Assembly: GCA_013390605.1 (NCBI GenBank)
Contig: JACAUB010000001.1
Coordinates: 2,423,948-2,487,947, forward strand
Origin: Bacteroidota bacterium
GTDB taxonomy: Bacteria > Bacteroidota > Bacteroidia > Bacteroidales > Cfx3-03
Reading direction: 5' to 3'
Length of the DNA stretch: 64,000 nt
This document shows positions 34,110 to 43,685 of the stretch, one piece after another. Every line of letters begins with the position of its first letter. The stretch's first letter is position 1. The notes under the pieces are model-generated. The model made no database searches. It was not told the origin of the DNA and worked only from the letters and a program-made list of their open reading frames with translations. A program made the position numbers and the translations under genes.

Positions 34110-36035
34110 CTAAACAATTTCAATAATATGATCTTTCGGAAATAATACAGTGAAATCAGAACCAATACCGAACGTACTATCTACTTTAATTGTTCCTCCA
34201 TGTTTTTCTATAAATTCTTTGCATAAAATCAAACCCAGTCCGGTTCCATTTTCATTAGCAGTACCAACACAAGTAAACTTATTATCTATTTTAAACAGTT
34301 TCTCCAGATTTTCAGGTTTAATACCTACCCCACTATCTTTAATACTCAATTCAATATGATTAGGATCTTCATTGACGCTAACAACTACCATTCCATTAAG
34401 GGGTGTAAACTTAATTGCATTGGTTAAAAGATTTCGGACAATAGTATTAATCATATTTTTATCCGCTTGAATAAAGATATCTGGAACAGGTTTTACCACA
34501 ATCTGAATTCCTTTTTGAGAAGCCTGACTAATAACAAGATTCACATTTTCGAGAATAATATCAACCAAATTAATAGCAGATGGAGTAAATGAGAGCCCAC
34601 CTAACTGCGATCGTGTCCAGACTAAAAGATTATCGAGCAGTTCCAAGGTATGTTTAGCGGACTGATCAATGATAGAGATAAAACGACGTACTTTTTCATG
34701 ATCATAATCATCTAAATTATTCACTAATAAATCTGAAAAACCCATGATTGAATTAAACGGATTCTTAAGATCGTGAGCAATTATTGAGAGGAATTGATCT
34801 TTCATTGTATTAGCCTCTTTCAGCTGATCAGAATATTCACTTAGTCTTTTCTCTCGTTCAACCTCCTCATTTATATTCAAATAGGCTACAATAACACCAT
34901 CCTTATCAGGTAATGGAGCAGCCGTTACATTAAGCCACGTCTTATTTTCTTCCTCATCAATAATACCTAGTTCAACATTTTCAATACGCTTCATTTGCTT
35001 AAGCGCCATCATACCAGGGACTTCTTCCGAAGGCATGGCAGATCCATCACGACGAATTATTTTCCATCTAGAATCATCCAATGTTCTTGTACTTTGATCT
35101 TTAACCGAAAGTTTTAACAATCTTTCGGCCTCTTTATTCCCTGATAAAATGTTACCTTTCAAATCTGAAATGGTTATTCCAACAGGCAGAAATTCAAACA
35201 ACTGTCTATATTTATCTTCACTTTTTTGAAGCGAAATTTCCATTAGTTTTCGATCGGTGATATCAGAAAATATAGTTGCAAAATGACCAGCTTTGGGTTG
35301 ATAGGCATAGACTTGATAATATTTATTTAATGATTCTTCATAATTTTCAAATTCGATGGGGGTACCTGTAAGAGCAACCAAACCACATCTTTCTATCCAA
35401 GAATATTCAATTTGAGGCATAATCTCGAGGACTCGTTTTCCTATTATATCATTCCGACTATACCCGGTCAGCTTTTCAAAAGCAGGATTAATTTCAATAA
35501 ATCGATAGTCGATCGGAATACCCTTATCATCTGTTATCATTTCATGAACGGCAAAGCCACTTGGCATATTTCGAAAAAGTTGTTGGAACTCCTCTCTACT
35601 CTCTGTTGAGCGAGTTTGCGTTTCACGGCAACGGGTATTTTCTATTACAATCGAAATACTGTGTGTAAAACAACCCATTGGGTCGTAGAGTGCAATTGAA
35701 TTTATGACTACAGGTAATATTTGTTGATTTTTTTTAATCAAATCAAGCTCCAGATGATTAGCAAATCCCTGTATTTTAAATTTCGGGAAGTTATAAGTAA
35801 AAACAACGCGGCTTTCCGGTGATAATATATCCAGGATATTTAGTTTATCTACAATCTCTTCACGCGTATATCCTAAAAGATCTAGTTCATTCTGATTAAT
35901 ATTGACAATTAGGCCATCTTTATTTAATGAATGAAAATTAATAGGAGCCTTTGAACTCAAATCATGAAGTTTAATTATCGCTTCGAGTTCCCTTACTCTC
36001 AATTCCAATACATCACAAGATGATTCTTCCTGCAT
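34110..36035 (-). CDS. multi-PAS sensor histidine kinase (orphan)
   Basis: This is a soluble-looking 641-aa kinase with no transmembrane segment. After a short N-terminal coiled coil it has about three PAS domains (roughly residues 25-125, 130-255 and 260-385; note NFHSLNKDGLIVNINQNELD and YRFIEINPAFEKLTGYSRND). A HisKA domain follows with the phospho-acceptor histidine in FLSIIAHDLKNPFNSIMGFS. The HATPase domain has NTIVRNLLTNAIKF, DSGVGIKPENL and GTGLGLILCKEFI. No response regulator is adjacent, so its partner is elsewhere. The ATG at 36035 is preferred to that at 36062 because a TATTTTTG -7 element spans 36055-36048. It probably senses a cytoplasmic redox or small-molecule signal. Confidence 0.88.
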   Translation of the reverse strand: MQEESSCDVLELRVRELEAIIKLHDLSSKAPINFHSLNKDGLIVNINQNELDLLGYTREEIVDKLNILDILSPESRVVFTYNFPKFKIQGFANHLELDLIKKNQQILPVVINSIALYDPMGCFTHSISIVIENTRCRETQTRSTESREEFQQLFRNMPSGFAVHEMITDDKGIPIDYRFIEINPAFEKLTGYSRNDIIGKRVLEIMPQIEYSWIERCGLVALTGTPIEFENYEESLNKYYQVYAYQPKAGHFATIFSDITDRKLMEISLQKSEDKYRQLFEFLPVGITISDLKGNILSGNKEAERLLKLSVKDQSTRTLDDSRWKIIRRDGSAMPSEEVPGMMALKQMKRIENVELGIIDEEENKTWLNVTAAPLPDKDGVIVAYLNINEEVEREKRLSEYSDQLKEANTMKDQFLSIIAHDLKNPFNSIMGFSDLLVNNLDDYDHEKVRRFISIIDQSAKHTLELLDNLLVWTRSQLGGLSFTPSAINLVDIILENVNLVISQASQKGIQIVVKPVPDIFIQADKNMINTIVRNLLTNAIKFTPLNGMVVVSVNEDPNHIELSIKDSGVGIKPENLEKLFKIDNKFTCVGTANENGTGLGLILCKEFIEKHGGTIKVDSTFGIGSDFTVLFPKDHIIEIV

Positions 36036-36167
36036 GGCTATTAATCTCAAAAATAAACACATTTATTCCTTTCCCCAAAAGAATAACATACTAAATTACA
36101 ACAATTTTAGCTAAATTTTACATTCCAGGGTGATTTTCTTTTGGTCATTAAAAGATTAAGGTGTACA

Positions 36168-36204
36168 TAAAAAAAGAGGTTGCCTCTGCGAATAAAGCAA
36201 CCTC
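36168..36204 (-). terminator. rho-independent terminator of the MacAB-like operon
   Basis: GAGGTTGC (36176-36183) pairs with GCAACCTC (36197-36204). On the minus strand the stem is followed by a run of Ts (plus-strand As at 36168-36175). It lies 36 bp after the permease stop. Confidence 0.8.
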
Positions 36205-36239
36205 AATTGAAACTTCCCAATTTGGCAACTAGAAAAGTA

Positions 36240-38657
36240 TTATTCGTATTTTAATGATTCAACAGGATTTGATGTAGCTGTTTTGTAGATCCTTCTTCCG
36301 ATGGCTAAAAGTGAGATAAGCATCAATATTAAAGAAGCCAATACAAAAAACCAGGGACTAATAGTTGTTCTGAAAGCATATCCCTTTAGCCATTCACTCA
36401 TAATGTACCACGATAATGGTGTCGCTATGACGATCGCTAAGGCTATCAGCACAATAAATTCTTTAGCCAGTAACATAAACAAGTCGTAAACAGAAGCACC
36501 ATTTACCTTTCGGATGCCCATCTCCTTCGTACGGCTATTTGCAGTATAAAGTGCAAGCGCCCATAAACCAATAGAGGCAATAATAATGGCGATGAGTGAA
36601 AAAATACCGAAAATATATCCAAAGTTTCGATCTTCTTTATATTGGCGATCAAAAAATTCATTCAAGAAAAAAGAGTCGAAAGTAGATTCGGGAAAGTATC
36701 CTTTCCATAGTCGTTCAACAGCTTCGGTATGTGATTGAATATCCGCACTATTCATTTTAATAGAGATATATTTCAGTTTCAACCAAGAGACCCGATTGTA
36801 CAAGATAAACATGATGGGTGTATAATTACGCTGTAAGGATTGATGGTGGAAATTCTTTACCACGCCAATAATCTCTACCGGTACTGACTCCCCTTCAATC
36901 ATCACCAGACCGCCCAAAGCTTCTTTTGCTGATTTAAAGTTTAATAATTTAGCCGCTTCTTCATTGATAACCAACTTTTCTCTATCCCCGCCATATGCTT
37001 CATTAAACGAACGACCTTCAATAACTTTTAATCCATATGCCGATAAATAATCATAATCAACGGGCAACATCTCATATAAGCGATTTTGCAACTCAGTATC
37101 ATCCTGACGATGATTCGATGCCCAGGCATCAATACTAACCCCGGGAACAGATCCAGAAATAGTTGCATCTTTAACCCAACTATACTGATAAAGAGCCTTC
37201 TTAAAAGAGAGTACTTTCTCAGTTAGCTTTTCAGAAAAAACAGGATATCGTAATACCAAGGTCTGATCTACATTTACACCAAGGTCTTGCGATTTCATAA
37301 ACCTGAGCTGTGCATTCACGACAAGCGTACCACAGATCAGAATAAATGAGGCAGAGAACTGAAATACAACCAAAATCTTTCTGATCAAACCTGCCCCATT
37401 TGAATGGATATACTTTCCCTTTAAAATAGAGGTTGGGGTGATAGATGATAATACAAAAGCAGGATAGAAACCCGATAGCACCACGCCTACCAGAAAAACC
37501 AACACCAAAATGATCCAGAAATAACTGGTGAACCATACCGAGAACGAAAGAAACTTTCCGGTTAAGTGATTAAATTCCGGTATGAAAAGAGAAAGTAAAA
37601 AGAAGGATAGCACTAGTGCTATCATATTAATGATAAACGACTCAAATAGAAATTGAACAATCAATTGTTTCTTTTCGGCACCTGAGATCTTTCGAATACC
37701 TACCTCCTTTGCACGCTCCATCGAACGGGCGATGGTAAGATTAACATAATTGATCCATGCAATAATGAGAATAGCTATCGCAATAATAATCAATGCAATT
37801 ACAGCTTTACGGTTTCCTTTTGTTTCTCGTTCGTACGACTTTTGTGGATTGAGGTGAATATCTTTAAGTGGCACCAACGATACACCCCAGATCTTATTTT
37901 TTAATGCAGGCTGTGTTTTATATTTCTCTGCCATTGCCGGGAATCTGCTTTCTATTGAACTTGTGCTAATCCCTGGCGATAGCTGAACATATGTATATGT
38001 TTCATGAAGATACCAAAACTCCTTAATCCATTGAGGAAGTGTAGAAAATGAAATAAAGAACTCACACTGAAAGTGTGAATTCTGAGGTAGATCTTTTAAA
38101 ACACCTGTAACTTCGCAGTTGTCGGTATGCTCAGTAGTAGAAAACGACATCATCTTTCCAATCGGATTCTGATCCCCAAAATAACGATGGGCAGCTGTTT
38201 CTGTAAGTACTACAGAGTTAGGACGTTCTAATGCCGTTCTTTGATCACCCGAAAGTAATTCAAATGAGAAAATACGGAAGAAAGAGGGCTCGGTGTAGCA
38301 AACAGTATTTTCACGAAACTTTATATTTTCAAATTTAACTACCTGATTTACCTGATGGAGTGCAATTCTAACATAATCTTTGATACCGGGAATATTTGCT
38401 TTCATGGCAGGTCCATATCCAAAGGAGGCTGTGGGCCAATCATCAGTAAGTACTTTCCCTTCATGAAAATTACTCTCAACACGATAAATCTGATCTACAT
38501 TCTTGTGAAATTTATCATAGCTAAATTCATTGGCTACATAGTTCAGAATAAGCAACGCCACAGAAATACCAATAGCTAACCCACTGATATTAATGAGCGA
38601 AAGCGTAACGTTTTTCTTAAGATTACGCAGTGCGATTAAAAGGTAATTATAAAGCAT
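36240..38657 (-). CDS. MacB/FtsX-type ABC transporter permease
   Basis: This 805-aa permease has two FtsX-like modules. Each has an N-terminal transmembrane helix, a large periplasmic MacB_PCD-type domain and three TM helices. The first starts LIALRNLKKNVTLSLINISG with TM1 (about residues 20-42), and its TM block contains RSMERAKEVGIRKISGAEKK. The second contains YTANSRTKEMGIRKVNGASV, the cytoplasmic coupling motif repeated. This is the type III/mechanotransmission fold used for lipoprotein or peptide extrusion. It overlaps the ATPase gene by 11 nt. The substrate is unknown; antimicrobial peptides or lipids are plausible. Confidence 0.9.
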   Translation of the reverse strand: MLYNYLLIALRNLKKNVTLSLINISGLAIGISVALLILNYVANEFSYDKFHKNVDQIYRVESNFHEGKVLTDDWPTASFGYGPAMKANIPGIKDYVRIALHQVNQVVKFENIKFRENTVCYTEPSFFRIFSFELLSGDQRTALERPNSVVLTETAAHRYFGDQNPIGKMMSFSTTEHTDNCEVTGVLKDLPQNSHFQCEFFISFSTLPQWIKEFWYLHETYTYVQLSPGISTSSIESRFPAMAEKYKTQPALKNKIWGVSLVPLKDIHLNPQKSYERETKGNRKAVIALIIIAIAILIIAWINYVNLTIARSMERAKEVGIRKISGAEKKQLIVQFLFESFIINMIALVLSFFLLSLFIPEFNHLTGKFLSFSVWFTSYFWIILVLVFLVGVVLSGFYPAFVLSSITPTSILKGKYIHSNGAGLIRKILVVFQFSASFILICGTLVVNAQLRFMKSQDLGVNVDQTLVLRYPVFSEKLTEKVLSFKKALYQYSWVKDATISGSVPGVSIDAWASNHRQDDTELQNRLYEMLPVDYDYLSAYGLKVIEGRSFNEAYGGDREKLVINEEAAKLLNFKSAKEALGGLVMIEGESVPVEIIGVVKNFHHQSLQRNYTPIMFILYNRVSWLKLKYISIKMNSADIQSHTEAVERLWKGYFPESTFDSFFLNEFFDRQYKEDRNFGYIFGIFSLIAIIIASIGLWALALYTANSRTKEMGIRKVNGASVYDLFMLLAKEFIVLIALAIVIATPLSWYIMSEWLKGYAFRTTISPWFFVLASLILMLISLLAIGRRIYKTATSNPVESLKYE

Positions 38658-39345
38658 ATTCGGCTTCTTCTCTTTTAAAATTTTCAGTTACAATCTGTCC
38701 ATCAAATAGATTGATGATGCGATGAGAAAATCCAGCATCATGCTGAGAGTGTGTTACCATGATTATGGTAGTACCTTCCTGATTCAATTCGGTCAGAAGC
38801 TTCATCACTTCCAGTCCGTTTTTAGAATCAAGATTACCGGTAGGCTCATCAGCAAGAATGAGTTTGGGATTGGCTACAACTGCTCGTGATATAGCTACAC
38901 GTTGCTGTTGCCCTCCTGAGAGTTGTTGTGGGAAATGCTTTGCACGGTGACCAATTTTCATACGTTCAAGAACTTCTGTAACCATTCTTTTGCGTTCTTC
39001 TGCTTTATATTTCATATAAATCAACGGCAATTCAACATTCTCAAATACATTTAATTCGTCTATCAGATTAAAGCTTTGAAATACAAACCCAATATTCCCT
39101 TTACGAAGCTGTGTCCGTTGTCCTTCACGAAGGCTGCCTACTTCTTTTCCATCAAAATAATATTCTCCATGGGTGGGATTGTCAAGCAACCCGATAATGT
39201 TTAATAATGTTGATTTTCCACAGCCCGAAGGGCCCATAACCGCTACAAATTCACCAGCTTTAATAGCCAGATCTACGCAGTTTAATGCTGCTGTTTCAAT
39301 CTCTTCTGTACGAAAGGTCTTCGTTAAACAATCAATTTTTATCAT
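38647..39345 (-). CDS. ABC transporter ATP-binding protein (LolD/MacB-type)
   Basis: This 232-aa nucleotide-binding subunit pairs with the permease encoded downstream. It has Walker [17 protein letters not shown]-loop [12 protein letters not shown], signature [15 protein letters not shown], Walker [14 protein letters not shown] and the switch histidine in [12 protein letters not shown]. The sequence is of the LolD/FtsE/MacB class. The 11-nt overlap with the permease supports translational coupling and a fixed ratio. Confidence 0.95.
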   Translation of the reverse strand: MIKIDCLTKTFRTEEIETAALNCVDLAIKAGEFVAVMGPSGCGKSTLLNIIGLLDNPTHGEYYFDGKEVGSLREGQRTQLRKGNIGFVFQSFNLIDELNVFENVELPLIYMKYKAEERKRMVTEVLERMKIGHRAKHFPQQLSGGQQQRVAISRAVVANPKLILADEPTGNLDSKNGLEVMKLLTELNQEGTTIIMVTHSQHDAGFSHRIINLFDGQIVTENFKREEAEYAL

Positions 39346-39402
39346 GGTCGTTCATTTATTTATAAGATCTGCTTTATATCTCAATTCTGCTTTTTATAAA
39401 TT

Positions 39403-40653
39403 TTATTTCAACATAAGTTTGTCATTGTTGCCAAGGGTCTCATAACCAGAAGTGATAACCTGATCGCCTGGTCGTAACCCTTCAAGCACTTCATAGTATT
39501 GCGGATTCTGGCCTCCAATTTTGATATTTCGTTTTGTTGCCACTTTACCGCTTTTATCCAGCACATAGACCCACTGTCCACCAGTACTCTGATAAAACCC
39601 TCCTCGTGGGATCAATATGGCTTTGGCTGGCTCGCCAAGTTGAAGGTTTATATGGTAAGTTTGTCCGGTTCTGACATTATCAGGCATGCCACCCGAAAAT
39701 ATCAGATCTATTTTAAACTGGCCCTCCCTAACCTCCGGAAATACTTTTTTAACCTTTAGATTGAATTTCTTTTCCTGTCGTTCTAGGGTACCTGCCAGAT
39801 TTGTAGAAACCCTATCGATATAATGTTCATCAATTAATGCCTGCACCTTAAAGTTGGTTAAAACATTAATCTGCCCTATCCGATTACCCATTCCTATCTG
39901 CTGACCTATTTCGGCATTCAACATTCCCAACTGTCCATCGACCGGGGCTCTGACATTCAAGTTATCTAGACGCTCCTGTACAAGTGCTAATGTCTTTCTC
40001 ATTTTCACCATATCGGCTTCGAGTTGAACTACATCTTTGGTTTTGATCAATGAATCGTTCTTTGATTTCTGCTTATTAATTAAAATCAACTCCCTTTCGT
40101 ATTGAAAATCTTCCTCCGCTTGCGTAAAATCTTCTTTAGAAATCAAACCACTTTGATAAAGTTTCTTGTTTTGCTCGTATCTTCTTTTAGCCTTTGTTAA
40201 ACGATATTGATTCTCCAACAAACTTCTTTTGGTTTCAATTCTATCGACTTCAAAACTGATACGGGCTGTCCGGAGGTAATTCTCTTTCTCTGCCAGACTG
40301 GTTTCGCTAATCAGAATATTTTGGTATAATTCGCGATTCTCAAGTTTTAAAATCACATCCCCTTTCTTCACCATTTCACCTTCTTCAATAAACCGATTCA
40401 CAACACGCCCTCCCTCCAGAGCATCAAGATAAATTGTCGTGATAGGCTCAACCCGCCCAATTACACGAATATAATCATCAAACTGCCCCTCGGTAACAGT
40501 TTCTACAGTGATCTTATCTTTCTCTACATTGAGCGACGATGAGTGATCCTGAAAGACCAGAAAATAGATAATGAATAATAAAAGAAGTCCTCCTACAATA
40601 TATGGAATCTGTTTTTTTGTTAATCCCTTTTTCTTTTCAATAATTTTATCCAT
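39403..40653 (-). CDS. periplasmic adaptor (HlyD/MacA-like) of the ABC exporter
   Basis: This 416-aa adaptor has an N-terminal membrane anchor (about residues 17-33, YIVGGLLLLFIIYFLVF). A lipoyl half-domain follows (RVNRFIEEGEMVKKGDVILK), then a long alpha-helical hairpin (about 100-215, with KSLLENQYRLTKAKRRYEQ) and the second lipoyl half (VRAPVDGQLGMLNAEIGQQ). A beta-barrel and membrane-proximal domain form the C-terminus. It is the first gene of the minus-strand exporter set and diverges from the NtrC-type regulator. An outer-membrane channel is not encoded here. Confidence 0.9.
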   Translation of the reverse strand: MDKIIEKKKGLTKKQIPYIVGGLLLLFIIYFLVFQDHSSSLNVEKDKITVETVTEGQFDDYIRVIGRVEPITTIYLDALEGGRVVNRFIEEGEMVKKGDVILKLENRELYQNILISETSLAEKENYLRTARISFEVDRIETKRSLLENQYRLTKAKRRYEQNKKLYQSGLISKEDFTQAEEDFQYERELILINKQKSKNDSLIKTKDVVQLEADMVKMRKTLALVQERLDNLNVRAPVDGQLGMLNAEIGQQIGMGNRIGQINVLTNFKVQALIDEHYIDRVSTNLAGTLERQEKKFNLKVKKVFPEVREGQFKIDLIFSGGMPDNVRTGQTYHINLQLGEPAKAILIPRGGFYQSTGGQWVYVLDKSGKVATKRNIKIGGQNPQYYEVLEGLRPGDQVITSGYETLGNNDKLMLK

Positions 40654-40806
40654 TCCTTTACAATAATTAGTCGTAAAATATGCTGAAGCAAATAATGATT
40701 TTAGTAACTCAGTTTTAATGAGTATACGCTCGACACTACCAATATAATGCCATAACTATTAATCCATTGTATTAGTGCATATTCACTTTCTTAAAAACAA
40801 TACGAA

Positions 40807-40823
40807 TGTCAAAACTTTTGACA
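40807..40823. promoter_or_regulatory. perfect 17-bp palindrome TGTCAAAA-C-TTTTGACA
   Basis: Eight-base perfect arms surround one central base. A further TTTTGACA half-site lies at 40838-40846 with a TTGTC between them. It sits in the divergent region between the exporter adaptor and the NtrC-type regulator, about 95 bp upstream of the regulator ATG and 155 bp upstream of the adaptor ATG. This is the expected place for an activator/enhancer site of the regulator; assignment is inference. Confidence 0.55.
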
Positions 40824-40874
40824 AAAAATTGTCCATTATTTTGACACTTTGTTGCATTACCTAATTTGCAATTA

Positions 40875-40882
40875 TATCTTTG
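40875..40882 (+). promoter_or_regulatory. -7 element TATCTTTG for the NtrC-type regulator
   Basis: An exact TAnnTTTG match with GTTG at 40851-40854 about 20 bp upstream, and 21 bp before the ATG at 40903. Confidence 0.5.
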
Positions 40883-40902
40883 AGGGCAATATAGTAAACC
40901 CT

Positions 40903-42264
40903 ATGCCTAAAGGAAAAATATTAATTGTAGACGATAATAAGAGTGTGCTAAGCGCTCTCGAATTATTATTATTTCCAGCGTTTGGAGAGATCCGAACTGT
41001 CAGTACACCAAATCGGATGCAGGGATATCTGGAGGAAGGAGATGTCGACTTGGTGGTGTTAGATATGAATTTTTCTGCCGGTGTAAATACCGGTAATGAA
41101 GGTTTATATTGGCTAAAGAAAATAATGGAATTCGATCCGGAACTACCGGTTGTAATGATTACGGCTTATGGTGATGTAGAATTAGCAGTAAAAGCTTTGA
41201 AAGAAGGTGCAACAGACTTTGTGTTGAAACCATGGGATAACCAGAAAATGCTGGCTACTTTAAAATCGGCTTATCAACTTCGACAATCGCGATTAGAAGT
41301 AAGTCGTTTAAAGCAAAAAGAAAGAGCATTAAAGAAGGAGATTAACCGTGATTTCCAGCCAATGATTGGTACTTCGCATAGTATGATGCAGATGCAGAAA
41401 ATGATAGCGAAAGTGGCAAAAACAGAAGCTAATGTTTTAATTACAGGCGAGAATGGGACAGGAAAAGAGTTAGTAGCCCGCGAAATCCATCGGCTTTCGG
41501 GCCGTAAAGAAGAAGTAATGGTCAGTGTTGATATGGGGGCTGTGAGCGAAACACTCTTTGAGAGTGAGTTATTCGGACATGTAAAAGGCGCTTATACAGA
41601 TGCACGTGAAGACAGGATTGGCAAGATTGAAACCGCGCATAACGGCACCCTGTTTTTAGACGAGATCGGCAATTTCACACTATCATTGCAAGCTAAGATG
41701 CTTACGGTTCTTCAAAACAGACAAATCATACCACTTGGTTCGAATTTACCAGTCGATGTTAATATCCGTCTTATTTGTGCTACCAACCGCGATCTGTCGC
41801 ATATGATTGACGAAGGAACCTTTCGCGAAGATCTCCTATATCGCATCAACACAATCCACATTGAAGTTCCACCTTTGCGAGAGAGAGGAAAAGATATCAT
41901 CTTGCTTTCTGAGTTTTTTTTAAAAAGATATTCGGATAAATATGGCAAAGAAAATCTTCGCATTAATAGCCAGACTCAAGAGAAGCTTCTGAACTATCGT
42001 TGGCCGGGTAATGTTCGCGAACTCCAGCACGCTATAGAGAAAGCTGTTATTTTAAGTGATGGGAATGTATTAAAACCCGAAAGTTTCTTCTTTAAACCAA
42101 TCATAGCTTCATCCATTGATCAAAATCTAACTGTTGAAGAGATGGAAAAAAGAATGATTAGTGGTGTGATGAAAAAAGCCAATGGTAACATGTCGATTGC
42201 AGCTCAACGGCTAGGATTCTCCAGACAAACACTCTATAATAAAATCAAGAAATACGGAATATGA
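40903..42264 (+). CDS. NtrC-family sigma-54-dependent response regulator
   Basis: The 453-aa protein has three domains: a receiver (residues about 4-125) with KILIVDDNKSVL and the phospho-acceptor aspartate in VDLVVLDMNFSAG; an AAA+ central domain (about 145-370) with Walker A GENGTGKELVAR and Walker B TLFLDEIGN; and a C-terminal Fis-type helix-turn-helix (NMSIAAQRLGFSRQTLYNKI). The sigma-54 contact loop reads GAYTDA in place of the usual GAFTGA, a variant I recall in Bacteroidota regulators. It is followed after 71 nt by its likely kinase and is divergent from a MacAB-like exporter, its probable target. The ATG at 40903 is preferred over an upstream in-frame TTG at 40849. Confidence 0.92.
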   Translation: MPKGKILIVDDNKSVLSALELLLFPAFGEIRTVSTPNRMQGYLEEGDVDLVVLDMNFSAGVNTGNEGLYWLKKIMEFDPELPVVMITAYGDVELAVKALKEGATDFVLKPWDNQKMLATLKSAYQLRQSRLEVSRLKQKERALKKEINRDFQPMIGTSHSMMQMQKMIAKVAKTEANVLITGENGTGKELVAREIHRLSGRKEEVMVSVDMGAVSETLFESELFGHVKGAYTDAREDRIGKIETAHNGTLFLDEIGNFTLSLQAKMLTVLQNRQIIPLGSNLPVDVNIRLICATNRDLSHMIDEGTFREDLLYRINTIHIEVPPLRERGKDIILLSEFFLKRYSDKYGKENLRINSQTQEKLLNYRWPGNVRELQHAIEKAVILSDGNVLKPESFFFKPIIASSIDQNLTVEEMEKRMISGVMKKANGNMSIAAQRLGFSRQTLYNKIKKYGI

Positions 42265-42335
42265 CATCGATTTGTTTAACAGTATAGTGATTCATCGAAT
42301 ATCTAAGCCTTTACAACTCTTTTAATATAAACAGA

Positions 42336-43685
42336 ATGATAAGTAGTAATATATACAAAAACATCATTTTCAGAGTATCAATGATAGTGCTTACTGCACT
42401 ATCTGCAGCATGGGCTGCCGAAACGGTCCATCAATGGATCCTCTTTGGTGCACTGATGCTTTTGTTGTGTTGGGAAGGTTATATGCTGGCACATTCTTTA
42501 AATGAAGTAAATCGCAAAATTGCCTTCTTCTTCGATGCTATCCGAAATGAAGATACTACACTGACCTTTCCTGAGACAGGTAATCGTTCAATGAATGAGT
42601 TAAGTTTAAGCATGAACCGACTTAACATGATCATTAGAGATACTAAAAAGCAAATCAGACAACAGGAACAATATTATCAAACCATCCTTGAACATGCATC
42701 AACCGGATTACTATCATTTGATGAACGTGGGAATATATTACTAACGAACTCTGCAGCACGACATCTTTTAAATTGTGAGCCCCTCACCCATATTACCCAA
42801 CTTGAAAGGGTAGAAAAAGGACTTTCAACAATTTTCGAACAGATGCATCATGTCGATAATAAACTAATCAATATCAGTAATGAGTGGGGAAGTTTACAGC
42901 TGCTATTAAGGTCAACTTCAATGATGCTTAAAAACAAGAAAATTGTTTTGCTCTCTATTCAGGATATTCGCAACGAATTAGATGAAAAAGAGACAGCATC
43001 ATGGATTAAACTAACCCGTGTACTAACACACGAGATAATGAACTCAATCGCGCCCATCACTTCACTATCTGAAACATTAGCCGGTTATTATATTGGTGAA
43101 GATGGCCCACGTACACCTGAAGAGATGGACAAACAGACCATTACAAATACCATTAAGGGGCTGACTGTAATACAAGAACGCGGAAAAGGATTGGTTAATT
43201 TTGTAGATGCATACCGTAAATTAACGCATCTACCCAAACCTGATTGCAAGATGGTAAACTTAAATGATTTTCTTGAAAAAGTAAAACTCTTGCTCTCGGC
43301 TGAACCTAATTTCTATCGCGTTGAATTCAGCATTACACCTGTAGAAGACTCTATTATACTGTTTATTGATGAGAATCTTTTTTCTCAAGTGATTATAAAT
43401 CTTGTACGGAATTCATTTCAGGCATTAAATGGACGAAAGGACGGTGTGATAAAAATAATGGCATCAAAAAACACAAATGGAACGACAACCATTAATGTTA
43501 TTGATAATGGTCCAGGTATACCTACAGAAATATTAGATGAAATTTTCGTCCCTTTCTTCACCACCCGCGAAAATGGAAGTGGTATTGGATTAAGTCTTTC
43601 CCGACAGATTATTCGTTTGCATAGAGGAAATCTAAAAGTGATTTCCCGTCAGGATATTGAAACAATATTCAGTATTGAGATCTAA
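42336..43685 (+). CDS. membrane sensor histidine kinase (partner of NtrC-type regulator)
   Basis: The 449-aa kinase has two N-terminal hydrophobic segments with almost no periplasmic loop (about residues 9-27 and 32-50). A coiled-coil linker follows, then a PAS-like domain (about 105-220, YYQTILEHASTGLLSFDERG). A histidine box, LTRVLTHEIMNSIAPITSLS, is followed by an HATPase domain with VIINLVRNSFQALNG, DNGPGIPTEILDEIF and GSGIGLSLSRQIIR. The tiny sensor loop suggests sensing within the membrane, as in BceS-like intramembrane kinases. It ends four bases into the convergent gene. Confidence 0.92.
   Translation: MISSNIYKNIIFRVSMIVLTALSAAWAAETVHQWILFGALMLLLCWEGYMLAHSLNEVNRKIAFFFDAIRNEDTTLTFPETGNRSMNELSLSMNRLNMIIRDTKKQIRQQEQYYQTILEHASTGLLSFDERGNILLTNSAARHLLNCEPLTHITQLERVEKGLSTIFEQMHHVDNKLINISNEWGSLQLLLRSTSMMLKNKKIVLLSIQDIRNELDEKETASWIKLTRVLTHEIMNSIAPITSLSETLAGYYIGEDGPRTPEEMDKQTITNTIKGLTVIQERGKGLVNFVDAYRKLTHLPKPDCKMVNLNDFLEKVKLLLSAEPNFYRVEFSITPVEDSIILFIDENLFSQVIINLVRNSFQALNGRKDGVIKIMASKNTNGTTTINVIDNGPGIPTEILDEIFVPFFTTRENGSGIGLSLSRQIIRLHRGNLKVISRQDIETIFSIEI

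Noticed and set aside
40739..40752. Sigma-54-like promoter (TGGCAT..TTGG on the minus strand) before the exporter adaptor
   Set aside because: The spacing between the GG and the second element is one base short and the -12 GC is replaced by GG; not good enough to call.
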